From Candidatus Poribacteria bacterium (GTDB taxonomy: Bacteria > Poribacteria > WGA-4E > WGA-3G): a DNA stretch of 37,220 bases. The DNA lies in assembly GCA_022394775.1 (NCBI GenBank), contig JAGFCB010000009.1, positions 1 through 37,220 on the forward strand, written 5' to 3'. The first letter of the stretch is position 1. Every line of letters begins with the position of its first letter. The position numbers and the translations under genes were made by a program. Of this stretch, positions 1 through 8,144 are shown one piece after another. Under the pieces are notes generated by a model. The model saw only the letters and a program-made list of their open reading frames with translations. It did no database searches and had not been told where the DNA came from.

Positions 1-1617
1 CTTGTGTGGTTCGCAGTGCGTTGGATGCGGATAGAAGCAGAGCAAGCCTGCGACGACCAGGTACTCAACGCCGGATATCAATCAACCGAGTACGCGCAAC
101 TTCTGCTTGATATTACACGCAACGTGAAAATATCAAAGGCGACTTCGCGTGCTGCTGTCGCGATAGCACGCTCCTCAAAGATTGAAAGACGACTCCGAAC
201 GGTTCTCGCTGAAAATCTAAATCGGCATCCGGTGACAAAGATTGCTGCTGGAATCGGGTTGCTCGTCTTCATCTGTTTTGCCATCCCGATAGGCACGATG
301 CGTTTGGCACAAGCGATTAACCCAGAAGAGACACTCAAATCCCAACCAACGCCAGTGGAGTTGTCACCAAAACCCAACGCGCCTGGACAAGACGCAGATT
401 TAAAGCAGGACCAGAAATATATTGAAATCTGCACCCAAAATTTGCTTGCGATTGGTAAGGCAATTCAAACCTACCAGAAAGAACACAACGATTTTCCTCA
501 GTGGCTCTCAGATCTTCACCCGAAACACTTGCCAGATGCAAACAATCTACTCTGTCCAGCGGATACCAAAGGTGGCAAACCACTCTTTCTTATCAACGCT
601 GATCCGAAGATGCCTGTGAGTTACGGCTACCAGTTTCACACGGGGTATCGAGAAAGAACGCGGGAAAACCTCGCCGTATATGGCGATGTCATACCACTCG
701 CGCGTTGTCGGCACCATATCAATCAACCGTTTGCGTGCTTAAACCTGAGTTTCTCATTCAAGGTTTACCAGTCATCCAATGTCTGGGAAGACGCACCGGA
801 AGAGATGTATGGAACCCTCGAAGAAACCATCACTGCCTTAGAAGCGGGACTTCAACGACAACTGAACAATCATCTTGCCTCTCATCTCTACGCTTCGCTC
901 GTCCGTCTCTATATTGAAGTTGGACGACTGGAAGATGCCAACAAACTTATTAATCGTTTCAAATCTGCTATAAAACCCGACGACCTTCAGGCACATTTTC
1001 TGCTCCGCACGATGCTTGGGATGGCAAACCGGGATGAAGAAGTACTTGCGGTTTTCGAGAAACTTGAGGAACGGTACCCGGACAACTACTATGTTCTTGA
1101 CGCACTCGCCCAAATTCATGAAGAACTCGGCAACTCTAAGCTCGCAGCAGAATATCGGAAAAAGGTTAATCCTATGTCAGAACTGATTGGAAAGGTTGTG
1201 CCTGATTTTTCTGCAACTGACCTCGATGGCAAACCGATTTCGCTGCAGCAATATCGCGGGAAAGTCGTCCTACTCGATTTCTGGGCTGTTTGGTGCGGAC
1301 CTTGCCTCGCGGAAATGCCGAATGTGAAAAGGGTGTACGATACCTATAAAAACCAAGGATTTGAGGTCATTGGGGTTAATCTCGACACTGATGAAACGAG
1401 ACTGCGCAACTATCTCAAAGAGAATGACATCCAGTGGCGGCAAATTTTCAGCGGACAAGGGCGGCACAGCCCTCTTGCGAAACAGTATGACATTCATACC
1501 CTCCCGGCACCGTGGCTCATTGATAGAGACGGCACATTGATTTCACGTGAAGCCAGAGTGTGGGCATTGGAGCGAATGGTTATAGAGGCACTCAAGGACA
1601 AATCCACGAACCAATAG
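1..1617 (+). CDS. BlaR1-type M56 peptidase C-terminal part fused to TPR and TlpA-like thioredoxin domain (5' truncated)
   Basis: The frame is open to base 1, and the first residues (L-V-W-F...E-A-E-Q-A-C-D-D) match the end of a BlaR1/MecR1 M56 peptidase domain, where the Glu near A-C-D-D is the third zinc ligand. The GTG at 4 is therefore internal and the HExxH part lies upstream of the window. After a membrane helix (about residues 78-105) comes a periplasmic region with a pseudopilin-like helix and a C-P-A-D segment (about 140-235), TPR-like helices (about 270-390) and a TlpA/AhpC-type thioredoxin domain (about 395-530) with an intact W-C-G-P-C motif (Cys432, Cys435). Known: M56 sensors signal by proteolysis and TlpA domains reduce or exchange periplasmic disulfides. 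Inference: a membrane sensor or redox hybrid. Its last 230 residues are closely related to those of the next gene, so the two are tandem paralogs. Confidence 0.85.
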   Translation, partial: LVWFAVRWMRIEAEQACDDQVLNAGYQSTEYAQLLLDITRNVKISKATSRAAVAIARSSKIERRLRTVLAENLNRHPVTKIAAGIGLLVFICFAIPIGTMRLAQAINPEETLKSQPTPVELSPKPNAPGQDADLKQDQKYIEICTQNLLAIGKAIQTYQKEHNDFPQWLSDLHPKHLPDANNLLCPADTKGGKPLFLINADPKMPVSYGYQFHTGYRERTRENLAVYGDVIPLARCRHHINQPFACLNLSFSFKVYQSSNVWEDAPEEMYGTLEETITALEAGLQRQLNNHLASHLYASLVRLYIEVGRLEDANKLINRFKSAIKPDDLQAHFLLRTMLGMANRDEEVLAVFEKLEERYPDNYYVLDALAQIHEELGNSKLAAEYRKKVNPMSELIGKVVPDFSATDLDGKPISLQQYRGKVVLLDFWAVWCGPCLAEMPNVKRVYDTYKNQGFEVIGVNLDTDETRLRNYLKENDIQWRQIFSGQGRHSPLAKQYDIHTLPAPWLIDRDGTLISREARVWALERMVIEALKDKSTNQ

Positions 1618-1656
1618 AACGTTTAATAAATCGTCCTAACAATAGGAGCATAAAGA

Positions 1657-3669
1657 GTGATAGATCTTAGCAATGTGTTACGAACCTCAGCGACCGTTCC
1701 AGTGCAAGCACATTGGGATCCGATTGAGAATACAGCGAATAACCTACAGTGGGCAACAGAAAAAAAGTTTAATCAATCCAAGGCACAGTGGCAAGAGCCC
1801 ATAGATATGACATGGAAACAGTGGCTAAAGTTGTTCAATCCCGGACCCGCACAACCATTGAAACACTACAACACAACAGATTTCCAAGTCTTTCTGCCAC
1901 CATCAATCACCAACGTCGGCGATGTCTGGGACCTCCACGGGAAGCGGATTCTCCCCTTTCTCCGCCAGTTTCATCCAGGCGCGACAATGAATCTCAGACA
2001 CGGTCAAAACGGTGCAAAGGCGTGCTTACGGGCAATTTCGCCTGAATATGCTGATATCGTCTTCCGAATCCACGCACGCTTTACGTTGGACGCGTCCATC
2101 GGTGCCTATTTTAGACCCGCCCAATTTGCTGGACGTATGGTCATCAACCGCAAGAGTGGGACGATTTGTCAATGGATGCTATCGCTTCCACCCCGCAATA
2201 GTAATGTAGATATCGGAGCCTTTAGAACTGTCGATATAGGGTTTGTGCCTCGCATGGAACTCTGCAGTCTATCAGTATCAGAGCCTCAGCCGAAATCGAT
2301 TGCTTGGGAAGCAGCCATCACTGCAGAAGAAGCTGGGAAGAAATTTGAGAGTGCGCTCTACAAATTCACTGAAATTGAGTGGACTCCCATTGAAGAGGCA
2401 GTTGAACTCGCGAAGGCATCGAATCACCCGATTCATGCGGTACTTTTATTCGGTGTCCTTGACGATGAATCCTGCTGAGGGTCGGGCAAAAGTTTGAGAG
2501 CGGGTCCGCTCTCCTCACCGAAAATTATCAAATTACTCAACACGCACTTTGTGAACGTTTGGGTTCTGCTCACGGATTTACCCAAGCTGCAGGCAGGTGC
2601 CAAAGGCGCAAATGCTGCCGCCTTAGCAACGAAACTCCGACAACACTACACCGACTCTGTGGACATTCTGACGCTTACCCCAGACTTGGAAGTGCTCGGA
2701 CATCTACACAACATGAGTCTGTTTCATCCGTATTATCTGCACCGCAGTGAACGGATACCTCAATATTTAGAATTGTTAAGGTCATCTGCAGGCGTGGAAG
2801 TTACCGCACAAGAATCAAGCGAAGATCTCAACAGGGCAACCCTCGAAAAATCTATCGCCGATTTGGAAGCGAAACTTCACGGACAGCCCGACCATGAAAG
2901 TCTTTTGGATATCTACCCAATGCTCGCCCGTCTCTATATTGAAAGTGGACGAGAAAAAGACGTAGATCAACTTATCGACCGCTTCAAAGGTGTCATGAAC
3001 CCTGAAAACTTTCAAGATCATTTGACCCTCAGTTACCTGCTTAAGAAGGCAAATCGGGATGCGGATGTGCTTCAGCTTTTTACAGAACTTGAAGCGCAGT
3101 ACCCGGAAAAGCGCCGTCTGTCCCGGAGAATTGCCGTGATCCATGAAGAGTTAGGCAACACTGAACTCGCAATAGAATATCTCAGCAAGGTTAAACCTAC
3201 CTTGGGGTTGCTTGAAAAACCTGTTCCCGATTTTTCCGCAACCGACCTTGATGGCAAACCGATCTCGCTCCATCAGTATCGCGGGAAAGTCGTTTTGCTC
3301 GATTTCTGGGCGGTCTGGAACAGTTTCTGCATCAGTGATATACTGAATGTTAAAAAGATTTACGACACCTATAAAGATCAGGGATTTGAGGTCATCGGGG
3401 TTAACCTTGACACCGATGAAACAAAACTACGCGACTACCTCGAAGAAAATCATATCCCTTGGCGGCAGATTTTCACGGGGCAAGAACGGCAGAGTCCGCT
3501 TGCCCAACAGTATGATATTCGCTCTATTCCAGTACGGTGGCTTATCGATAGGGATGGCAACTTGATCGCCTATGAAACCAACCACAAGTTGATGTCCCGC
3601 AAAGGCAGAGAACCAAGTCTCAATCGACTGGTGGCAGCGGCGGTGTCGGATAAACCTAAGAACCGATAG
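1657..3669 (+). CDS. Putative selenoprotein: thioredoxin-like Cys-Sec module fused to TPR and degenerate TlpA domain (UGA at 2476-2478 read as Sec274)
   Basis: One frame runs from GTG 1657 (AGGAG at 1645-1649) to TAG 3669, broken only by TGA at 2476-2478. Both sides encode plausible protein in the same frame. The junction reads D-D-E-S-C-[UGA]-G-S-G-K-S-L-R between a hydrophobic strand (A-V-L-L-F-G) and a helix/strand pair (I-I-K-L-L-N...F-V-N-V-W-V-L-L), the layout of a thioredoxin active site in the Thioredoxin_7/DUF255 style. Reading UGA as Sec gives a vicinal Cys273-Sec274 pair. The first 240 residues are not recognised; no signal peptide is evident. The C-terminal half repeats the TPR plus TlpA arrangement of the preceding gene, but the first catalytic Cys of CxxC is lost (W-N-S-F-C, Asn555/Cys558). 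A separate start at TTG 2494 is unlikely because it has no ribosome site and lies at the base of the hairpin. The alternative is a nonsense mutation in a redundant paralog. Confidence 0.75.
2496..2513 (+). promoter_or_regulatory. Candidate bacterial SECIS hairpin for the UGA at 2476
   Basis: GAGAGCG (2496-2502) pairs perfectly with CGCTCTC (2507-2513) around the tetraloop GGTC (2503-2506). The stem begins 17 nt after the UGA and the first loop G is 25 nt after it, within the spacing known for bacterial SECIS elements. GGUC also occurs in the apical loop of the E. coli fdhF SECIS, where loop G and U bases contact SelB. The hairpin lies inside coding sequence, as bacterial SECIS elements do. 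Confidence 0.7.
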
Positions 3670-3696
3670 ACGCTTCGGCTAAAATCGAAGTTTTCC

Positions 3697-3725
3697 TTGA
3701 CTTTATACTTTATATATGATATACT
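3697..3725 (+). promoter_or_regulatory. Strong sigma70-type promoter, TTGACT-N17-TATACT
   Basis: TTGACT (3697-3702) and TATACT (3720-3725) are each one base from consensus and separated by the ideal 17 nt, in an AT-rich setting just after the selenoprotein gene. The next gene starts about 700 bp downstream and a palindromic T-tract site intervenes at 3919-3944, so the promoter may drive a short non-coding RNA. Confidence 0.55.
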
Positions 3726-3731
3726 TAAAAT

Positions 3732-3944
3732 ACATTATGATATAACGCGAAGGAAACCAAAAATCAAACACACATCAGGGCCAATTGAAAGCTAAAATCG
3801 CAGAAATTACACTTTCCATGGTAACTTTTTTCGTAACAAGAGACACCCACAAAAAACGCCTCTAAAGCCTTACGATGAGTGTGTTTACGTCCGAATCCTA
3901 AAAATTACTAAAAAGCAAAAAAAGATACCATTTGGTATCTTTTT
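3732..3944 (+). ncRNA. Candidate small RNA between a near-consensus promoter and a palindromic terminator
   Basis: About 210 nt starting 7 nt after the -10 box and ending at the palindrome at 3919-3944 has no credible open frame. The ATGs inside open only very short frames (for example one of 15 codons from about 3820) without ribosome sites. The call rests only on promoter, absence of ORF and terminator; no known RNA family is recognised. Confidence 0.3.
3919..3944. terminator. Perfect 12-bp inverted repeat with A/T tracts, probable bidirectional terminator
   Basis: AAAAAGATACCA (3919-3930) and TGGTATCTTTTT (3933-3944) are exact inverted copies around TT. The GATACC/GGTATC core with flanking A and T runs has the form of a rho-independent terminator usable on both strands, though the stem is AT-rich and so only moderately stable. 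Not claimed to be an attachment site. Confidence 0.5.
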
Positions 3945-4041
3945 GGCGCAAAATCTGTTTTGCGTATATCTCAAAGCAGTGGATAAGACACCCAGTAAAA
4001 TTAAATAGAGTGGATAACCCGTATAAAAAAACGCAAATTCA

Positions 4042-4112
4042 CGTCACATTCCGCGTCACACGTGGGTTCTGCACGTCACATGTGACGTTTATAACGTCAC
4101 ATTAACGTCACA
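4042..4112. repeat. Cluster of six CGTCACA motifs, five direct and one inverted
   Basis: CGTCACA occurs at 4042-4048, 4054-4060, 4074-4080, 4095-4101 and 4106-4112, and its complement TGTGACG at 4081-4087. The third copy and the inverted copy abut to form a perfect 14-bp palindrome at 4074-4087. Spacing is irregular (12, 20, 21 and 11 bp), so it is neither a CRISPR nor a tandem repeat. Clustered half-sites around a palindrome suggest binding sites for a dimeric DNA-binding protein, possibly controlling the gene at 4424; this is inference. Confidence 0.6.
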
Positions 4113-4139
4113 CAGAATCGAAGAAGTCGCGATCCAATA

Positions 4140-4262
4140 AAATTTCATAGCAAATTTCATAGCAGCTTTTAACGAGCCTACTACGAAAACCGACCAAAAC
4201 CCAGTCGTATGTTAGGTGGACGGCACTTCATAAAATTCATAGCATTCTCGATTTGCTATGAA
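4140..4262. repeat. Short TTCATAGCA repeats: tandem pair, third copy and inverted copy
   Basis: A 12-bp unit (AAATTTCATAGC) is present twice in tandem at 4140-4163. TTCATAGCA recurs at 4236-4244 and pairs with TGCTATGAA at 4254-4262 as a 9-bp perfect stem with a 9-nt loop. Together with the CGTCACA cluster this gives the 3670-4423 region an unusually dense short-repeat structure and no gene. Confidence 0.55.
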
Positions 4263-4381
4263 AACTGTGAAATTTTACACCATTTTTCGGCATCCCGATT
4301 TATCCGATATGACCGACAGAAAACCAAAACTGAATGCTTCTGCGCATTGTAGAGAAAAAGGTGGATTTGCCTTCCGAGTTA

Positions 4382-4390
4382 TGCTATCAT
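4382..4390 (+). promoter_or_regulatory. Extended -10 promoter element (TGCTATCAT)
   Basis: TGCTATCAT fits TGn plus a TATAAT-like hexamer, 34 bp before the start at 4424. The ten bases ATGCTATCAT followed by AAA recur before the TPR gene at 26875, suggesting a shared promoter type. No good -35 box is visible here. Confidence 0.4.
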
Positions 4391-4423
4391 AAACGAAACG
4401 TATGTTCCCTATTGAGGTGATAA

Positions 4424-5248
4424 ATGAAACTCGGTGTATCCACTTATTCCTATTGGCATTTCAAACCTGAACGTGTCCCCATTGAACACGTCATTGAAGA
4501 AGCCGCCCGACTCGAACTTGATGGCATTGAAATCTTACATCAACAGATGGCATCGGAAGCGAATCCGTATCTTCAGAAACTGAAACGACTCGCTTTCATT
4601 CATGGACTTGATCTCTACGCGCTCTCCATCCATCAAGGCTTCGTCTCGCCAGAAGAAACGACGCGACAAAAAAACATCAATCACACCATCCACTGCATCC
4701 GACTGGCACACGAACTCGGTATCCCGTCAATTCGTCTCAACTCAGGGCGATGGGGGACTGTCCCCTCTTTCGACGAATTAATGAAAACCGAAGGACAAGA
4801 ACCGACACTCCCCGGACACACGGAAGACGAGGCGTTCGATTGGGTCATTGATGCCATCGAAAAATGTCTCCCAGACGCAGAAAAATACGGTGTCGTCCTC
4901 GGACTCGAAAACCATTGGGGATTGACCTGTACCCCTGAAGGCGTTAATCGGATTGTTGCCGCTATCAACTCGGAATGGTTGAAGGTAACGATGGACTGCG
5001 GCAATTTTCTCTCGAACCCATATCAAAAACTGGAACAGATTGCTGATGAAGCGGTACTTGTCCACGCTAAAACCTATTACGGCGAAGGTGAATGGTACAC
5101 ACTGGATCTGGATTACACCAAAATCGGAGAGATTTTAAAAGAGGTCGGATTTCAAGGGTACGTATCCATCGAATTTGAAGGGAAAGCGGATGCTCACGTC
5201 GGCGTTCCACAAAGCGTGGAAATGCTTCGCAACGCGCTCCCGAAATAG
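4424..5248 (+). CDS. Sugar phosphate isomerase/epimerase-like TIM-barrel protein (AP endonuclease 2 family)
   Basis: The 274-residue protein matches the xylose isomerase-like TIM-barrel superfamily in length and pattern. It begins K-L-G-V-S-T-Y-S-Y on strand 1 and keeps the usual metal-binding positions: Glu162 (G-L-E-N-H-W-G), Asp191 (T-M-D-C-G-N), His214 (L-V-H-A-K) and Glu250 (V-S-I-E-F-E-G). Members isomerise or epimerise sugars such as inosose or hydroxypyruvate with a divalent metal; the substrate cannot be told from sequence. GAGGTG lies 5 nt before the ATG, fixing the start. The gene stands alone, with a repeat-rich region upstream and a hairpin element downstream. It is cytoplasmic, as no signal peptide is seen. 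Confidence 0.88.
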   Translation: MKLGVSTYSYWHFKPERVPIEHVIEEAARLELDGIEILHQQMASEANPYLQKLKRLAFIHGLDLYALSIHQGFVSPEETTRQKNINHTIHCIRLAHELGIPSIRLNSGRWGTVPSFDELMKTEGQEPTLPGHTEDEAFDWVIDAIEKCLPDAEKYGVVLGLENHWGLTCTPEGVNRIVAAINSEWLKVTMDCGNFLSNPYQKLEQIADEAVLVHAKTYYGEGEWYTLDLDYTKIGEILKEVGFQGYVSIEFEGKADAHVGVPQSVEMLRNALPK

Positions 5249-5272
5249 CAAAGTTAGAACTGGTTCATAAGT

Positions 5273-5343
5273 CCCCCTGATAAGGGGCGGGGAATGCCCA
5301 TAAGGCATTCATACCGTTGATTTTTTAGGGGGTTAAAAATCAA
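5273..5343. repeat. Three-hairpin palindromic element (REP-like) between genes
   Basis: Three consecutive stems: CCCCT/AGGGG (5274-5278 with 5283-5287), GAATGCC/GGCATTC (5292-5298 with 5304-5310) and TTGATTTTT/AAAAATCAA (5317-5325 with 5335-5343). CCCCCTGA at 5273 and TTAGGGGG at 5325-5332 can also pair across the element (7 of 8). It may terminate the isomerase transcript or be a dispersed palindromic repeat. A perfect TATAAT at 5348-5353 follows and could be the -10 box of the next gene, though no matching -35 is seen. Confidence 0.5.
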
Positions 5344-5405
5344 AAAATATAATCTTCTTGTGCGACAGATAACGGCAGATGCCCTTTCTTTCGGAGGATC
5401 TTGTA

Positions 5406-8102
5406 ATGCTCAGGAAAATCGTAGTATTCATTGGGATTTTCATACTGTTCGGAATGATAGGAAGAACCATCACAATGGCTGACACAGGAGAAATGGCAGG
5501 CACAACAAACACTTCAGAAGTCTGGCGCGCTTTGCAACGCCTACAGACCACCGCTACCGTCCTTCACACTGTTGCACACCCTGACGATGAAAACGGCGCC
5601 CTCTTGACGTGGCTCAGCCGTGGACAGGGTATCAGAACAGCACTCTACTCGACCACGCGCGGCGAAGGTGGTGCAAACCTCATCGGATCCGAGCTCTTTG
5701 ATGCCCTCGGCATCGTCCGGACGGAAGAACACCTCGCTGCCGTACGCTACTACGGCATTGACCTCTTTTTCAGCAGTGCTGTCGATTTCGGTTATTCCAA
5801 ACGACTCGACGAAACCTTGGAAAAATGGGATTATCAGATGCTCTTGGAAGATATGGTACGTCTCATTCGGCACTACCGACCGGATGTTATCATCTCTCGG
5901 TTTCAAGGCAACCGCCGAGATGGACACGGGCACCATCAAGCGTCTGGAGTTGTAACGTTAGAAGCCTTCGATGCCGCAGCCGACGCGACCCGTTTCCCAG
6001 AACACCTCGCCGAAGGACTGCAACCGTGGCAACCCAAAAAACTCTATATCACTCGTTCCCGATGGAGACGCAGTAACACCGAAACCGCCGATACACCCGT
6101 TCTAAAAATTGATACCGGTGAATACAACGCCTTGTTGGGACTTTCATACTTCCAGATTGCGCGTCAAGGACTCAGTTACCAGCGTTCACAAGGCGTTGGA
6201 CAGACACGCGCCTCCAAAGGGTCTTCGGTCACTGAACTGCAATTAATTGATACAACACTCCCCAACCAACAGAAGCCTGAGGACAGTCTATTTGACGGGC
6301 TTGATACAACAATAATGGGTATGGCGAAACTCGCCAACACACCGGCGTTGAATGCTGAATTTGCGGAACTTCAGAAAAGCGTTAACGCTGCAGGACAAGA
6401 CTATGATGCTCGGCATCCGTGGACAGTCGTCCCTCACCTTACTGTAGGTCTAAAAACGACTCGCAGCCTCATGGAAAAGATACAGGATTTAGATCTTGAC
6501 GAGACAGTGCGCTCACATCTCCTTTTCCTGCTCAGGAACAAGGAACAAGAATTTATGACTGCTGCGAACGCCGCGCTCGGACTGTCTCTGGAGGTCCTCG
6601 TCCAACCGACAGGCACCCGCTCCTCCGAAACCTTTACTGTTGCAATTCCCGGGCAAAAGTTCTCAATTGGGATGCGATTAGTGAACCCCGCGCCGGTTGC
6701 CGCTGAACTCGTTAAAGCCTCACTGAGGACACCTGAAGGCTGGAATGTGCGACAAACACAAACGGATTCGGACAACCCCACGGAGATAAAAACGATACAG
6801 ACAAATCAACCCGTCTCCACTACGTATGCGGTAGAGGTACCACAGGATGCAGCGTACACCCAACCTTACTGGACACGTGCCTCTGAATACCATGATGCTG
6901 TCTATACCCTCAAGCATCCAGAATTCCGCTTTCTACCCGCCGCACCGCCTGACGTTCACGGCGTTGTAACCTACCGCGTGGATGGCGTGGATTTTACGCT
7001 AACGCAGCCAGCCCAAACGCGCTCGATTAACCGACCTTGGGGCGAAAAACGGCGGTTGCTAACGGTCGCTCCCGCTATCAGTCTATCTGTTTCACCGCGT
7101 ATCGGCGTTATTCCAATCTCTGAATCCACTATAACAGATAGGAAAACGACCTTTATCACAACAGTGGAGATGCTAAATAATGTGAAGGGTGAATCTGGAG
7201 GAACGCTTTCGCTCAAACTTCCGGATGCATGGCATGTGTCCCCTGAAGATGTGCCTTTCACTTTTACACACGAAGGTGCCAGCAAGACTTTCACTTTTCA
7301 GGTATCCGCCGAAAACGTAGAAATCGGTAAAACGCACACCCTTCAGGCAGTCGCTACGTCCAACGGCAAAGAATACACTACCGGTTATCAGACAATCGAG
7401 CATCCAGACCTTGAGCCGCGCCATCTCTACCGCCCTGCCACAATGATGCTTCACGGTATCGCACTCAAACTTCCAGAGGATATGAGGGTCGGTTACATCA
7501 TGGGTGTAGGTGATAAAATCCCTGAAGCTTTGGAACAAATTGGGATCGATGTGGAGATGTTAGGCACGGAAGAACTCCGTACCGGCGATTTGAACCGATT
7601 TGATACCATTCTTATCGGCATCCGAGCGTACGCTGTCCGACGCGATCTTATGGCCTATAACAGCAGGCTCCTTGATTACGTGCATAAAGGCGGCAACCTC
7701 ATCGTCCAATACCAGACCCCGGAATTTGACGCAGCACCCTTTGGGCCCTATCCTTATACAATGGGCAGACGACCGGAAGAGGTCTCCGAAGAGGATGCAC
7801 ACGTAACTATTTTGATGCCGGACAACCCGATCTTCCAGTATCCGAATCAAATTACGGCAGCTGATTTTGATGCATGGGTCGAGGAGCGCGGTTCTAAATT
7901 CCTGACCGAATGGGACGCAAATTATCAAGCACTCCTCACCTGCAATGACCGAGAACAGGAACCACAGCACGGCGGATTACTCTACGCACAATATGGGGAA
8001 GGCACCTATACTTACGCAGCTTACGCCTTCTATCGACAACTGCCTGCAGGTGTAGCAGGCGCGTATCGCCTTTTCGTCAACTTGCTAACGCTTGGTGAGT
8101 AG
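5406..8102 (+). CDS. Exported PIG-L (LmbE-like) deacetylase with C-terminal GATase-like domain
   Basis: The start is set at ATG 5406, preceded by CGGAGG at 5392-5397; the ATG at 5379 lacks a site. The product is 898 residues. An N-terminal hydrophobic signal (about 4-24) is followed by a PIG-L domain with A-H-P-D-D-E (57-62) and D-G-H-G-H-H (172-177), the zinc ligands of N-acetylglucosaminyl deacetylases. The middle (about 400-640) is beta-rich with two Ig-like segments. The C-terminus (about 675-898) has an alpha/beta region (V-G-Y-I-M-G-V-G-D...L-I-G-I-R-A-Y) resembling the GATase1/ThuA-like domain in other long bacterial PIG-L proteins. Expected role: removal of acetyl groups from N-acetyl sugars or related conjugates outside the cytoplasm; the substrate is unknown. 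Confidence 0.87.
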   Translation: MLRKIVVFIGIFILFGMIGRTITMADTGEMAGTTNTSEVWRALQRLQTTATVLHTVAHPDDENGALLTWLSRGQGIRTALYSTTRGEGGANLIGSELFDALGIVRTEEHLAAVRYYGIDLFFSSAVDFGYSKRLDETLEKWDYQMLLEDMVRLIRHYRPDVIISRFQGNRRDGHGHHQASGVVTLEAFDAAADATRFPEHLAEGLQPWQPKKLYITRSRWRRSNTETADTPVLKIDTGEYNALLGLSYFQIARQGLSYQRSQGVGQTRASKGSSVTELQLIDTTLPNQQKPEDSLFDGLDTTIMGMAKLANTPALNAEFAELQKSVNAAGQDYDARHPWTVVPHLTVGLKTTRSLMEKIQDLDLDETVRSHLLFLLRNKEQEFMTAANAALGLSLEVLVQPTGTRSSETFTVAIPGQKFSIGMRLVNPAPVAAELVKASLRTPEGWNVRQTQTDSDNPTEIKTIQTNQPVSTTYAVEVPQDAAYTQPYWTRASEYHDAVYTLKHPEFRFLPAAPPDVHGVVTYRVDGVDFTLTQPAQTRSINRPWGEKRRLLTVAPAISLSVSPRIGVIPISESTITDRKTTFITTVEMLNNVKGESGGTLSLKLPDAWHVSPEDVPFTFTHEGASKTFTFQVSAENVEIGKTHTLQAVATSNGKEYTTGYQTIEHPDLEPRHLYRPATMMLHGIALKLPEDMRVGYIMGVGDKIPEALEQIGIDVEMLGTEELRTGDLNRFDTILIGIRAYAVRRDLMAYNSRLLDYVHKGGNLIVQYQTPEFDAAPFGPYPYTMGRRPEEVSEEDAHVTILMPDNPIFQYPNQITAADFDAWVEERGSKFLTEWDANYQALLTCNDREQEPQHGGLLYAQYGEGTYTYAAYAFYRQLPAGVAGAYRLFVNLLTLGE

Positions 8103-8144
8103 GGGTTTTTGCTTGCGGGTTTCTTCAAGGTGATCTCGCCCCTA

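Noticed and set aside
2476..2500. The UGA at 2476 as a true stop with a second gene starting at TTG 2494
   Set aside because: No ribosome site precedes 2494, the TTG lies at the hairpin base, and the protein pattern is continuous across the UGA; kept as the alternative, not the main call.
3919..3944. Phage or integron attachment site
   Set aside because: No integrase or direct repeat partner in the window; A/T tracts fit a terminator better.
4042..4112. CRISPR array
   Set aside because: Units are only 7 bp, spacing is irregular and one copy is inverted.
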